The notes: a model not told the origin generated them from the sequence alone. Shown: positions 14,151 through 28,500, counted from the stretch's first letter. The stretch: 64,000 nt of DNA from Triops longicaudatus (GCA_022885665.1 JAGQDJ010000017.1:62001-126000); one strand, 5' to 3'. Translations and numbers: made by a program.

Positions 14151-16180
14151 TTTAATTTTCAAATGTTTTATTTTCATTTTCTGTAATGGAGACATGAAGA
14201 AGCCCCTATCACGTGGTCATATTTTGACTGTGTCTTTACTGTAGGTGGTGGCAGTAATGCGTTAGGCGTAAACGTAGCGTAAACAGCTGAAGTAATTCGA
14301 TTTATTTCGTTCATATTTGCTTCAACAGTATTAGGAAGCATACGAGGGTGCAAACACATAGCTTTGAATTTTGGGAAACACGATAAAACATGCAGCAACA
14401 CATTGCGAATAACAATGCTGGCAAGCAACAGTAGATGTACTAAATTAATTACTGCTGTGAATGTGGTCATAATTAAGTACAGTGGTGGGCAAAAAGGCAT
14501 CAACAAATGGTACAGAAAATGAATATCAGATAGTAGTGTTCCGTGTTTTATTATGCTTTTTTGACAAGATGTCCGTTCCATATCTGATGGGTTTTTATGT
14601 AAGGACTTTTCTTTTACAATGGGCTACTCCTGACTATGGGCCACGACTAGAGCTCCAACAAGGCTGCCCTTCGTGTAGGCTCGCGACATTTGCTTATGAA
14701 TCGGATTTGTTTTACCTTGACCTTCGAGAAGGTCGCTCATTCAAATAAAAGAGCGCTGTCGTATTCAAATACCTTTACTTAAGAGGTTATCCTATCTTGG
14801 ACTCTCAAAATATACGAGGATTTAAGGCCAGACATTGTCGTCTGTTTGCAATATTCTGAGATGTTATGGGCAACAATGAAATCTATCTCGTATAGTATAG
14901 GCTAAATAAACGATGGTCAATAGTGTGTTCTGCAGAATGGACACTAGTAATTTCTATTTAGTTTGACTAAATTGACTTAAATTATCTCAGCAATCATATT
15001 CAAATATTTTGTGAATTTGATAACTGGGCTCAAATACAGACGTTATCTGAAGTATTCGTATAAAAAGAAATCATGTACACTGAAGCTAACTAATTTTAAG
15101 TTTCAGAAACATGTTTGCCAAGTAATTTTTAAGAAATTTATTTAACACTAAAAAAGCGAATAAATACTTAAGAAAATAAACGCATTAAAAAAATAATGAC
15201 AAGCTGAACAGTAGAGCAGACAAGTAATTCATAATTTCGTTCGTCAACCGAATTATGTCTGAGTTTATTTTTTTCGTCTTAAAGCTTCATTACTACTACC
15301 ATAATATAAATAATATATCTAATTTATTTTCGGCATTTTTTTCCCTTTTAGGTTTTGCTGGTAAAGCTGGTCAGTCACGTGCGTTATTTGGTGGGAGCCT
15401 GCTGTGTGGGATTGTGCCCCCTTGCCGGTATAACTTATTGGATTCTCCATATGCTGTACGTTACCAGCCAAGGAAAAAAAGAGACAACGTGAGAAAAGGA
15501 AGTCTAGCGCGCGAGTGAAAATAAGGAAAAATAAGTAGAAAAAGACTACTTAATATTGGCCCTAATGGAAGTCCACACGATGAAGTCAGTGTGGCAAGAA
15601 TTCCGAGCATGGGCACTAGTGGATCCGTGACCGTGTGATGAGTCCTGGGGGTTATTGGACTTAATGGCACCCAAATACGTGCATGTGCGAGCCTCATTTA
15701 TCTGACGCGGCTCCCGACTCAAGCAGCATAATTTTTCTACTTTATATATTAGCAAGTGAATTACGCAGCCACAAACCTCCATTGCAAAAAGTAACTGAAA
15801 AGGGCGACGAGGAAAAGAAATTAAACGGGAACTATTGGAAATCGTTACATTTTCCTACACGCAATTGTAGCTACAAAGAAATGGCCCGGAATCTGATCAG
15901 TCTTTAAGGAACGTTGGCTGCTGAATTTCGCTGCATAAATCCGTATATTTCTTATTGACAGCACTAAAGGTATTTCAAATGCCGAAACGAACTGTGTCAA
16001 TTCTGAATAAACTGAATAAAACTAACATCGCGAAATATGATAAGGAAAATAAGTGCATTGACTAGGACTGAAATTGGAACTTGAAAACTTCTGAGACATA
16101 CTTGTGCCACTTGGTGAATCCAACAAACCGTGACCGGAAAGGTGGAGTGTGGATTTTTATTTCTTTCTGTATTGCTTCAG

Positions 16181-16420
16181 TGACGAGGTTGCCGCGGAAA
16201 ACAGACGAAGACAACTTGGAGGTTATAGCTCATTTACATATCCGTTTCTGGTGACAGCAAGATGTTAGCGTGGATTGGGTGACTTGGTCAGTGCTTTGCT
16301 GTTGCATCAAAACTTACCGTTGTCGCTTGCGTGCGTGTTTTGTGCTGCAGCCCTAGTCCAGACGTTGAAACGACAGTCACTTGCCATTTTTCTCTCTTCG
16401 TTATAATTACTGTCGTTGCC
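16181..16420 (+). promoter_or_regulatory. Probable 5' UTR of the Sidestep-family gene
   Basis: The segment just upstream of ATG 16421 is less AT-rich than its surroundings and follows a pyrimidine-rich run ending TTCAG at 16176-16180. That run could be a splice acceptor from an upstream non-coding exon. It also contains TCAGT (16177-16181), which matches the arthropod initiator core, so it could instead be the transcription start. The sequence does not decide between these. The in-frame TGA at 16280-16282 sets the upstream limit of the coding region. Confidence 0.4.
16262..16282 (+). other. Six-codon upstream ORF in the candidate 5' UTR
   Basis: ATG at 16262 opens a six-codon reading frame (MLAWIG) closed by TGA at 16280-16282, in the same frame as the main ORF and 138 bases before its ATG. 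If the mature 5' leader covers this position, it would be a minimal uORF able to reduce initiation at 16421. It is conditional on the transcript start, which is not known. Confidence 0.35.
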
Positions 16421-16508
16421 ATGCTGACAGCTTGGAGGTTTATGCTTCTGACCTTACTCCCTGTATCCATCTTCTGCCAGACAGAAATCTTTGCTGACGA
16501 TGAAGAAC
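16421..16508 (+). CDS. side: Exon 1: start codon and signal peptide
   Basis: This exon encodes residues 1-29 plus the first base of codon 30. MLTAWRF is followed by a hydrophobic run (MLLTLLPVSIFC) and then an acidic stretch (ADDEE), as expected for a cleavable secretion signal. Cleavage near C19/Q20 is likely. ATG 16421 is the first ATG in this frame after an in-frame TGA at 16280-16282, and it has G at -3. The exon ends at a strong GTAAGT donor in phase 1, matching the acceptor 12.3 kb downstream. The link to exon 2 rests on phase, position and the need for a signal peptide. An alternative first exon inside intron 1 is possible, so this exon is less certain than the Ig exons. Confidence 0.68.
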
Positions 16509-19500
16509 GTAAGTCTTTTATTGCCTTGCGGCTGCCTTTAACTTCCTTAATTAATATGCAAGTTACCTTTATTAGTACTAAATTGTTATAACTGGCCTAG
16601 AAATGGAAACATTGTTAAGTCATATTATTCAAGAAAAAGGATTTTCACATGTCATTAGTAAATGTAGTCTATCCGTGCCACAATGTTGTATTTCTTACCA
16701 GGTTACCAAAAGATCACTGTCCATCTATAGGAAAATCAATAGAGATACTATAGCTTTGGTTTCAAGCTTTTGAAGCAAACGCTCAACCCTTTTTTGGAAA
16801 CCTTTGATAGTATTCTTTTGTTCTTGGGGATGGAAAAATCCATTAATTGATTTGAAGTCTATTCTGGAGAGAACCTGAACACGCAGAGCTATCACACATT
16901 AGTTTCGAAGGCCTTTCGTGATTGTCGTGCGCAGAGAGGAAGTCAACAATAAATTCTAGGTGAAATTTGCCGAATTGGACTTAACTACTTCTAACACCGT
17001 GCACCAGTTAACACATTAGGCTTCTGAAAATATATTCTGCCAAAAGGTCGTTCGCTGTATTAAAATAAAATGTTTGATTTCTCTTTAAAAAAAGAAAGTT
17101 CCTGGAGTAGCTTAACAACTTTCGAATTATCATGTTAGAATTCCAGGAATAAGTTTACCAAAGAGCGCAGTTCTCTTATAATCACGTCACTTTCAAGAGA
17201 AACTAATCTTCGACCCGCATTCCTTTTCCCAAGATTTGGGTTTTCAAATGCGTGGGGTAATCGAGTCCAGTTATTTCAAGCATGCTCTTTCTGTGCGTGC
17301 TATTTCAGCTTCGCGAAACATATTCTGCTTCTCTAGCCTATCGGTTTGCTCAAATATTTACAAGCTATTAAGAAGGTAGCGGCTTCTTCATTATGGAGAA
17401 AAATGTTAAAAAAATGTCAGAAGCTTACACCATAGTTCGAGAAGAACTACTTTTACCTTGTTCTGAAGAGGGGAAAAAAGAAGAGTCTTTTGGTGCGTCA
17501 CCCCGCCCTTCTTCCTTGTTTGTTCTCAAGCACGAGAATAAAGGGCATTGTTACTAGTCCCTGGAATGACGAGAGAATAAGAGAGATCAAAGTACCTAAA
17601 GCAAGGATTGTTTCTTACTCTTGAAAGGTGCTTATGGCGGGGCTCATTATTCGCTTGCATTATGGCTGGACCAACGCCTTATTTCCTTACTGGCTAAGCT
17701 CTAAACCAAGCCTTTTCCCTACAACTGTGTCGTACACACCCTCGGATACATCGCCTTCGCGCTTACTGACGGTGCTCTATTTCTGCTTTCGCACCTTGTT
17801 ATGGAACCCCATTGCTGTGTGCTGAGGGCGATTTGGCTCCACCGGGACCGATTTTCCTTGCGATGAAATAAACAAGGTTGGAAGGACGAGGTTGGGGTAC
17901 GGTGTGTGTATACACGCTAGTTGCTTATGCGTAAAAACGGTTCGAGAAAAGGAGCACCCTCTGCTAGTCCTCATTGTCTTTTGTCAGAAAGGAGAAAACG
18001 GAGTAATATACAGCATTATCTGGCGTACTTTTGTTGTCGTCTTATTACTTCTATTGGTAACGACATCGAGATCATAAAAAGGCCAGCTGACACTGCAATG
18101 ATATTCGTCGAGCAGACGTATCAAAAGGGCCGTTTGCAATTCGTACCCATATGCCCTTCTTTTTCATCGTGGCTAATCCTGCGGAGGTGAAAGTGCCTCA
18201 ACCGGTTTTATGTACCTAGATATACAAAAAAAGGACGCCACAATTCAATGGGAATTAGAATCTGAACGAATGGAGGATACAAACGAACCATGCTTGCGCA
18301 GTTATCCTATAGGAACAGCTAGTCCATACCTCATGTGTTAATAAAGGATTGCGTTTTGCTTTTTCTCATTATGGTGTGTTTCAAAATTATTTATTTTATT
18401 TTTTCATTTTTTAACTGCCAAGAATTAGCGTTGTTAAAGCATCATTGTTTGCAGACTTTGCTTACTCGCTTTTCGGAGAGAATACGTTACTGTAATCAGG
18501 ACCAGTCATGGGTGCAAGGATACAGGGGTCAATTGGAACTGTCAACTTTTTATTTTCCACTTACTGAACGAATGAAGCGATTGCAATCCGCGATTGTATT
18601 TAGTGGTTCATACATTTGGCCGATGTAAAATCTTCATGCATGCTTGGGAGAAAAAGAGTAAAGGATGATAAAACAAGATCTTTGCTTCGCTTGATTCTGT
18701 GCTAGGGCAAACTCAATATCAGGGTCATTGAAACCTTTGACAGCAGAATGGTACTTCGTTTTCATACCACACATAGGGAAATCATTAAAGGAAATTATTT
18801 CAGGGAGTCTAATGAGAATAAAAAAAAAAGCCCATGAAAAATCCACTGAAAAATGTCTATGCTGACTAGCACATTTTGACCATTTGACAATTATCTGCTA
18901 TTGTCTCTACGTCGCGCTGAATAACCTCGGGTCAAGAAAACGTTCAGGAAACGTAGTACTAGCTCAGATCATGTTTTCTCTCGTTTTGAATGTCTAGGCG
19001 CACGATACCCTTTCTTGATGTTCAGCAATCAAGAATAGGGGTTAACCTTGTATTTTCCCATAGGGAAACTACTTGATCGAGTTTTTGGTATATATCAAGG
19101 CAGGATTAATTGTATCAGTTGTGGCTGTGTGTATTACACAGGTGAGAAATGTAAAAGTAGGAAAATGTCGTTATAACGAACTCCCAAGAAAGAGAAAAAC
19201 TGCTCGGTATATATAAAGCTCGTTATATCAGACGCTTTCGTTTAGTAAACTCAGCCAGCGTCAGTTTATCTCGTTGCTGTCGTACTCGACACTTTCTCAC
19301 AAAGTTTGCTACAAAAGGTTTCGTTTTAACGATATTGTACTGTGCAGCTATCATATTAGACATAAAATATCACCAGGAAAATTTACTGACATGAGATAAG
19401 GTATTAGTGAAACTGTTGAAGGTCTTCTGTCAATAGAACAGCAACAGTATTCGTTCATCCCTATTACAGTAGTATTCCTAAGTGAAAACCGAAGACAATA

Positions 19501-22500
19501 ACGCGTCGACAGACCGATGTCATTCGTCTTTAAACAACAACCAAATCAAACAGTGCTATTCCTATTCCTTAACTGACGAGATGAGATAAAAAGCGTCCAG
19601 ACAGATAACTTAAAAAAGTTTGCGTTTTTATTTAGAGAGCAGTTTTGTAAAGCTTTGAGGGTACTTACACTAAGTGTAATGAAAACAGAAGTACCATTTC
19701 TGAAAGAATTGTATTGAAATCAAATTTATACGAATTTCTCATGTCATCTTTGTTCTTGTTCCGTGTAAACTTGCTCACGAGTAGTTTGCCGTCTTTACCG
19801 CTTGGTCTCTGCAGCCCCACATATGTGTAATTTATAGGGATTAATTTTTTGGTTTTATGGCCCAGCCTTCCAGTCCAACAATAGGGAAAAAAATATGGTC
19901 CCCGGCATTTTTAATAGAAAACTGAGCAGAAAGTTTTAAAAAATAAATGCTCCCGGAGCACAATTTCGAAACCCGAATTTACGGAGAATTAGTTTTTCTT
20001 CTGCATCCTGTTCTTCCTTTTTATCTCTGTATTCAAGGGGGTTTATACACTTGTTCGCAAAACTGCGACTATGTTTCGGGTATTTCGTGTCCTTTCAGAG
20101 AAGTAAGCCAAGAACTTCCTGTACTCAAAGAATTTCAATCCTCTCGAAGCTCTGCATGTCCGACGACCGTAAGAAGCTATGATTCAAGCAAGGCCTGCCG
20201 TCTTTTCTACAAGATTTCTGTACTTCAGGGAATTATTGAAGATGGTAGTTGGATAAATGCTACGCAAGAAGAATGTGAATTCTTGAAGTGTTGTCTTGTT
20301 ACATTCCTTTATTGACCCGTGGCGAACAGCCATGTGTACAATGAAAGCGAAAGAACATTGCAGGACTCTTGAAGTTTTCTACATAGAGAAATGTTTGGTT
20401 CATATGCGGGGTTAACGTAAAGGGATTCCGCATTCTCAAACTTTTAATTGCTCATAAAACCCCTAAGGCTGCCGGAGACAAAAAGGAGAAGAGCTTTGGT
20501 AACGCAAACTTCCCACCACCCTAATTCTCACAAAACTTTTCTGTTCAGATGAAACAACAAAGATGGACAAAACCTACTTTTGTCTTATCTTTTTTTTTGC
20601 ATTTTTACAAGGTTAATAGACACTGAGCAAGTGCCGAAGGTGTCGTTCTTCCGCAACCGTTGCGTTTTACAAAGAACGCAAAAGAAAGGGAAGTGGGACG
20701 GATTTTACTGAACCGCATGTGTTATGTTATATACCGGTGCTAATAAACCTTTAAGTGTATTTTTAAAGCGTCGGGACCTGATGAAAATCAAACGTGCGAA
20801 GTTGTTGTACTATAAACTTTTAGGACCGTACATAAGCAGCGTTTGCGTGCACTCGGGTTTCTCCTCAGAACCTACTGTGCTTAATTTGTACGATGTAGCG
20901 TGCTCAAGGCCTTACGAATAAACGATCGCGTTGGTAAAGCACTAGAAATATATATATTTATATATATGAAAGAAATGTCGCGCTGACTCACGGAATACCT
21001 TCAGAAAAGCTAGATGACGTATAAGCTCCACTTCCTCCACAACTCTTTGCTAAGCCTCTTGTGCAGCACTTTTTACACCTTTTACTCTCTGTAGAGACGT
21101 GAGCGGGCTGGAAGGCGGGACTTGCCTACTACACTTGGATCGTTAATCAGATTTCCTTGAGGCGTATTATTTTTCTCTTGACTTGCCTCTGTACTGTACC
21201 TGCGTCGGCAAAAAATCGACAGAATAGCCAGGAGTGTAGCTTTGCGTAGCGTAAAGTTTTCCTGTCTAGCGGTACAGCCTCTTTCATCGGAGATAAGCTT
21301 CAATTTCTGCCCTTTCATATAACTACTCCAAGGTAGAAAAATCCTATAGGTTCCCGTAGGTCCTTAATGTTTTTTTGTTTGTTTTTTTTTTCATTTTTTT
21401 TTTTTTTTTAAGACTGCACCGATGCAGGACTATAGAAAAGGACACAAGGGCATTATGTTTAGTCCCGCCTTCCACGATCTGTTGCTTTGTGCTCTTTACC
21501 ACCCTTCTGGTTAGTTGGGTCGCTCGATGAACATACATTAGGAAGGCCGTAATCGAATTTCAGTCCGTTCCTTAGGTTGGAGAACACTATCCACGTGATG
21601 TCTGACTTACCTTTGTAATCCGAAAAAAAAAAACTCTTGATAATTCGACTGGGGAAACCAGAACAGACACCAGGTGGGGTGATATTTTCCGGAAGAAGTT
21701 TTAATTAAAAAAGTATGCTGAAATACCGCTATTATTGCTTCTAGGGAGTCGTTAAAGTTGTTAAAGAGTTTCCAGTGAACCGCCATCTGGAAAAACGTGC
21801 TAGTGGCGCTATCTGTAATCTGTTGGTTTGATTAGTGTGAGTGTTATTGTCTCGGGGCAACGCATGGGCTGTTAAATAAACACAGAAAAATGAGCGATTT
21901 TTTTTTTTCGTGCTCAACATTTTTGCCGTGAACGTTTATTACTTTATTAAGCAAATGGCTTTTTGGTGGCTGGATAATTCCCATGGAAACGGCTGTCGTG
22001 AAATATTTAGTAGAATTTTCTGTAAAAAGTGCTTGAAGCTAGCAGCGGAAGTTTGGGGCGTTTCGGAAAAGCCCTCTCATTTCTCAATTCATTGGTCCAT
22101 GTCTGACTCAAGACTCCAGTTCGCACTCAATATGGCCATAACTTCGCGACAAGGACCCCCCAGTTTCCTGACCCAGAAACTTGCATGGACTTGAAACTTG
22201 CTTGGGTTACAACCGTCCTTCTAACTTTCGAGGTTTCATTCATTAAGCCAAACAAGGTTGGTTGTCGATCGCTGTATGACACGAGGCTAACAGTTGAGTT
22301 AGGGTTTGAATTCTTACTAGGTAACATTGAGATATTTCAGGAACCTGAGTTATGCTTCATTACAAGCAGTTGCCCCAACTTATAACAATACTAGATTTTA
22401 TAGTGTATTTTTGCATTCTCTCAAAAGACAAGCTTGTGCTGCTCTGATGGCAAGTCTTACTTGGACCGTAATTGAAGCTTCATTGTACAAGTGGCCGAAA

Positions 22501-25500
22501 CCTAGAAGAGTAATAACTTCAAAAAACTAATCTGGAGTGAAAAATTACTTGCAGTTGTATTCGGACTAAAATCACGCGTGCAAGGAACTTTGCCATATCG
22601 TAATAGCTATTTTTTCATCAATCAATGGTAACATTCAAGGGTAGAAATAAGAAGGTTAATTGCTACAGCTCAACCAGAGTTGCAGTCTTCCTTAGACCAG
22701 TTAGGACTGAACTTCTCGTGTGAGAATGCCAACAGATGTTTTCTCACGAAAGGGGACGAAGTATAAAATACGAGCAGCCGTGTGACTAGAAAGAGTTCCA
22801 TTAGCCGATAATGCTGCAGAGCGTTATGGTCCGTATCGGCTGTGCTGGGATGGTAGGATATTTCGCTTTTTGGGGCGGTTAAAAAAGAGGTTCCTTGCGG
22901 TACGTTGAACAAAAGATGGCTGAAGTAAAAACATTGGAAACAAAACGTTGGAAGCAAAACGTTTCGTAATTATTTGCTGCTAATATGGAAACAAAGAATC
23001 ATCTTTCATTCGAGAATAAAAAAATAATATTTAAAAATTCGAGTAAAAATGTGAAAAATTTAAACTTCTTTAACTTTTAAATATATACGCTTCTTGTAGT
23101 TGAGATGCCTGAAAGCTTTTCCTTGAAAGCTATAGTAGAATTTGTTGAAAGCTATGCCCGCATTCATGGTGAGTCCATCTGGATAACCAAGCCCAGTTAA
23201 TTAGTGTTTAGCTAATAGCATGTTATTCTTGACAATGTGATTTTCATAGATTGTGTTTAGTAACATTGCAGATTGTAGTGGCTTTAACCAGAGCAGACTC
23301 CAAAATTCACAAATCAAACAATAAAAATGATTTAAATTACTTAACGCCCTTAAATTGCCGATGTTGTGCCGCTAGAATAGTTAAAGAAAGCTTCATGAAA
23401 CACGCAGTAGTTTTGTTCCGCAAAATCGCAAGTAAGCTTGCAGGTTTAAATACCCATCGAATAGTGCTTGCATTTCTGTCAACAATTTGGTTAAAGAAAA
23501 GAGCGACCCCCTTAATGTGTTGTTACTTACTCCCCTGCTAATTTTTATGAGCTTTCAGAGGTGTTGCATGGCTTGCACTATTTCTGTGTAAGGTTTCGAT
23601 TTTCGTTCCAGTAAATAAAGTTGAAAGAAGGACGCCGACATTGAGACCAGACGCTGGGAATCATGTATAGGCTAATTTCAGTGCAACATGCGTGGGAAAA
23701 GACAACAGACTAGTCACGGAGAGAACTGTTAATGAAGCCGCCATTAAAGCGCTTCTGGTACCTTTTGAAGTGTTTGGAAGACGTTATTGACAATAACAAT
23801 AACAAAGAAAAAAAGCATTAACAGTAAAATTGAAACAGAAATGCTGCAAGAATAAATGACACTATACCGAATTTATCCTAATTGTTTAGTGGAAGAGGAA
23901 ATTTGAAATTGTAAATAGAAAACAGAATGTTTCTTACAAAAAAAGTACGCGAAGGCTTAGTTCGTAATTACCACAAAACAGTGCTAGAACGTGCTCGCTT
24001 GCCAATATTTTTTTCCTAATGTGAAAAGGCTTTTCCATCTTTTTTATTGGTAACGGGATGCGTTTTTATAGACCACTTTAAAGAAGAGAGACTTTCCGAT
24101 GGGGAGGTCAAAAAAGAAACAGTTTCTCACTCAATTTGCATATAAAGACGTTAGGAATGACAACAAGATGGTCTCGGAGTTCAGTGAAGGTGGAAGGGAA
24201 GGAAAATTGAGCATTTCTCACGAAACATTCCAGAACGTATTCGAGAGAAAAAAAGAAACGGACTCGATAATAAATAGCCCAGTTGGCGAGGGGTTTCCTT
24301 CGGCGCATGTATACGGGATTTCAACTGATGGGAAACTGGAGAAATTCACAAAAGTTCGTCAGACTAGCAATAAAGTGGTTGCACTATTATACCTGAATGC
24401 TTAGCATAGGGATTCTTTAAAAAATCAAGTGTAGTTAATCCGGAAACAGCCAGGCTTGTACAAAGTTTGCGTGTTTTCACATTGTTTTTAGAGCATGGAA
24501 GAATCTTCCACTCCGCTCACAGAAGAATGTAACGAGTATTTGTTTCAAGAAAGCAAAATCTGGGTTTTCCAGCTCTGTGGTAACAGTTTCGACATCCGAG
24601 CTCTAGTATTAGCGTTAATCTTTAAAATTACACTCTTACTCTGCTTCAGCAGTGAAACAAGGAAAAATGGTGCCTAATACTATTTTCGACGAGGTAGCTT
24701 TTGTTTTCCATTTGTTTTGTAAGTAGTCGCCCTAGGAGCCTTCAGGAAGATGGCCGAGTTCTTGCTCTATGTATACTGCTGAAAGAGATGCCAAACATTT
24801 CCTTTCTTGGTCACATCCCTACCTCCTTTGTTTCTTCGTCCTTTGGTCGGCATACCTGGACCAATACAGTGTAACTATTGAGGAATTCCTTGGCTGTCGT
24901 TTTAATCGAATTTTCACACAGGGTGTATTGCGCTTTCTTCTGATTAAGTATTCGTTGAACAATAAAGAGCAGACCAATTGTAACAAAAACGTAACTTTTG
25001 AACAGCAGGCACCTTGGGGCTATAAAAAATCGAGTTCGCAGTAATTAACGCTAACTAGCGCTAAACATTTTCTCGTAAAATTCATAAAAACTAAATGAGT
25101 ATTAAAATCCTATTTTGCAGCTTTTCTTAGACAAAATTGGTTTGTTGTCATGTTTTCATTGATATTTTCAAGTCAAGTGTGAGAACAGCAAAGCGTTAAT
25201 GCTTTGATCTTAATCATTCCAAGTAATTTTACACAAGTTACAAAGCTAGCGGGGTGTTGCTGTGCGAGTTTTACCAATATTACAAAGTTTTTTTCTAAAC
25301 AGAGTGAAAATACGGTTTATGGCGATCTCTGGAAATGAATTCAAAATCGTGATTACAGGATGGCTATGTTACGCTTGTTAATTTTTTTTAACATTTAAAG
25401 CCCTACCACATGACAGCCCGAAATTCATTTCTATTTAGTAGATTGAATAAACGTTGAACTATTAACTGTACTATTAACTATAATAATACAACACTATTAG

Positions 25501-28500
25501 ATAAGTATACGTAAGAAATGTGTATAGTATATAAACTTATTGGTTCGTTTCCTTCTAAGGAAACTCACTTTACCCTCCATGTTACATTTGACCTAGACCT
25601 TACACCGTTGTAACACTGAGTAAAAAATGGAAACGTGTAACACGTCACGTTTGAGACGAACCTGTTCGTCACATTTTTCCTGTATTATAATTATTTTTCA
25701 ACGTACTCCTTAATAGCTTATTTAGATATTAGACAATTCCTTTTTTATTAGACAATTCCGTAGAATAATCTATGTGTGTCACTATAGAAACTGGTGAATA
25801 ATTGCATCATTTCTAAGAAAAAATTCTAAAATTAATTTTTCTCCCTTTCTTGAGCACCAAAAGCAACTTTGTCCCTTGAGGATAGGCTAAATGGCCTGAA
25901 TAACAAAGCAGCATTGCTTTTTCAACTTTGGTATGTTAATGTGACGTCTAATAAGGCCTGTGTGTTCGCTAACGCCACGCTGTTACTGTTAAGGTGTGCG
26001 CCTGTTATGCAGTGGGTATAAAGAAATGCGAAACGTAATGGAAATAGGTCTAGGGAAATGCGAGAAGCAAAATTGCTGCGAAGCGAACACAGACCGGTTG
26101 CTAAGCAACAATTAGTCTGCCGCGTCCCTGGCAGCTGGGGAACAGTGGGAGCTATTGTGGCCCCAGCAAGGACTTCCTAGTTGGGTTGTTTATCAAGTTG
26201 CTAGTCACGGAAGTAGCTAAGCAATTATGTTAAATATCTTTAGAAGGCTTATTGCAAAAAAGTAAACACACGTTGGAAATCTGGCACTTCTTTCTGATTA
26301 GAGAAATAGGCACGGCTAGTGATTTTGCAACCTCTATAAACTCTCAGATATAAACTCAGACGTAGGCTCTATAAACTCTCGTGAGTTTTGCTAAGCCTCC
26401 CTATCGCACAATGGCACTTTCTATATTATCGAAGAGGTAAAAAAAACGTAAAATCCATGTTGAAAGCTCTAGTAGTAGCCTGCACCACAAGGGTGAAGGC
26501 TGAAAAGAAAACTCTTGGACGATTTTTTGAGATGTCTTCAAAGTGCTTGCCACCCTCGTTGGGTGGTTATCTGCAAAGCTCTCGTTCAGGTCCTTGTGAA
26601 TCTGTGAAAGAGGTGTTTAACAAGGTGCTCTCCTTTTTTCTCAATCAGCATCGTAAAAAAGGGGGGAAAATATCTTGTAACGTTCTGTGCACCCTTTTTA
26701 CTTGTTTTCTCCTCTCGGGGATTTTAAGAAATAAGGCGCACGAGGAGCAAACTCTTGAGAGTCTCGTCTAGAAATTTGTCTCCTTTTCCAACTTTATTGC
26801 ATTTCTGACCTGAAACGGGAAGCGCGTGCATATCGAGAAAAACGAGGAGCGCTTCTTGTCATGTAGCCTGAGCTTTTGATAAAACTCTGAAAAAGTACTA
26901 CCCAAAGCATCCGCCAGCAAATAAGACTCAAGTGTAGAAACGTGATCAAGAGTTCCAGCCATCAGCTTAATAACTGTTACTAGCCAGGGCCCACGGAGTT
27001 GACTCTTGTTGTCTTTGCGAAAGGCTGCTTGCCGCATGTTTCCGCCGTTAGTCAATTTTCCGCAGGGAAAAAGTGTCATTGTAAAAAATAATGTAATTTG
27101 GAGGGAAAAGAAGTTGCTATCCCAAAAATGGCCAAGAAAGGGCCGTTCGTAACCTAAAGCTCTTGCGTCTCCTTTCATCTATCTCTTGTGCAATGCGTCG
27201 CTCTAAACATGCCGAAACTTATAAATTCATATTCGAAAACTTCCAAAACCCACTTTTTATGTCCTAAAATTAAAAAGGCCTCGCCCATTTGTTCTTAGTT
27301 TAGTGTACTGTTTTCTTATCGTGGTTTAATTTTTAAATTTTTCTTACTTGGCTGTAAAATTCGTTTGTTGTTTTATAGTGTCGTTAAATAAATTTAAGCT
27401 TAATTGTGCTACGTCTGTGATATCCCGTGGCATGACACTTATGCCTAGGTTGAAGATGGGGGTCGGTTGGGCCATAGGATTCCTCGTAACTCTTGTAACA
27501 GGGAGTGGGGACGTGAAACGCACTTTTATTTTTATTTTTTTTTTTACTTCCGGAAAGATATGAGAGAGGGGAGGGAGAAAAGCGTCCTACTTCACATCCA
27601 TAGTTTGAGTATTGCTTAAAAGCATCATGTAGTGTACTGTACTGCACGGGCAGTGGAAACCGAGGTCAAAATAATCGATGGCGCTAGGATGCACTGTACA
27701 TAATAGTGCGGATTGAACTAGGACAGTTTGGAGAGGGTGGCTACTGGCTACTCAGGGAGAATGGCTCATGTGGCCTTTCATTTGCGTGCTTCTGTATGGG
27801 AATTGGAGCAGAAACTTGGAGTAGCGAGCGTGTAGGGTCAAGGGATCAAAAAAGACATCCAAGGTCTATTGTTCGCTGTCTGCAAAACGCGGAGCCCCTG
27901 ATGCTTTGACAGTCGTCTTTGCGAATGAGGCGGGCAAGGTGCATAAAAGTTGACAGCTACAACACGTAATACACTTTAATGCGTGTATAATTAAGGGGAA
28001 ATACGAACAGCTTACAAGGAAAGGAGACAAGACGTGAGAACAACTAAGTCTTTTACGACATGAAAACGTGACGTTGTACGATCACGAATCCTATTGGCAA
28101 ATTTTAGTTTGACATTAAAATTACTGAAAATCTTCTCCTTTTTGGGGATTTTGTAGTTTTTGCATGTAAATAATGCGTTACATGTAATGGAATTTTATAA
28201 CGAAAAATCTTTTGTAACGAAATGTCAGGTTGTATCTAGCAGTCGTCGGCAAATTCATCGTTAACCCAGTGCAGTTCGGAAATTCAGTTCTTTGATTCGA
28301 CTTTAACTCCTTTAAATTATCTTTTAAATTCAAAATGCATCGCAGTGCGGGGCTTACAAACGAATTGAGCCTAGGGCTGGTTCCAAGCTACGTAAGTGTC
28401 CAGGAACTTCATATAACTTCAGAAATTCAGCATAATTTTCTGTTCCCAGAAGGTTTAGTATAACTGGGTGCGACAGTATGCTGTTTCCATTAGTTTTGTT

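Larger units (their letters stand above)
1..16180. other. Upstream region with no supportable gene
   Basis: AT-rich sequence on both strands. Open frames are short (under about 140 codons), have no recognisable domains, and many begin at non-ATG codons. No exon series with matching splice phases was found. It contains several repeat-like items listed separately: the SINE-like remnant near 4450, the poly-T fragment near 8392, the C-tract near 13107 and a MITE-like element at 13968. It could be intergenic or a first intron after a distant non-coding exon. Confidence 0.5.

Noticed and set aside
14174..14581. 135-codon frame on the minus strand
   Set aside because: Low-information sequence without any recognised domain; no supporting signals.
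16331..16420. N-terminal extension of exon 1 to 16331
   Set aside because: The codon at 16331 is GTG, and ATG 16421 gives a proper signal peptide.
19947..20315. 122-codon Cys-containing frame in intron 1
   Set aside because: The Cys spacing does not fit an Ig or another domain I know, and there are no phase-compatible splice sites to the gene.
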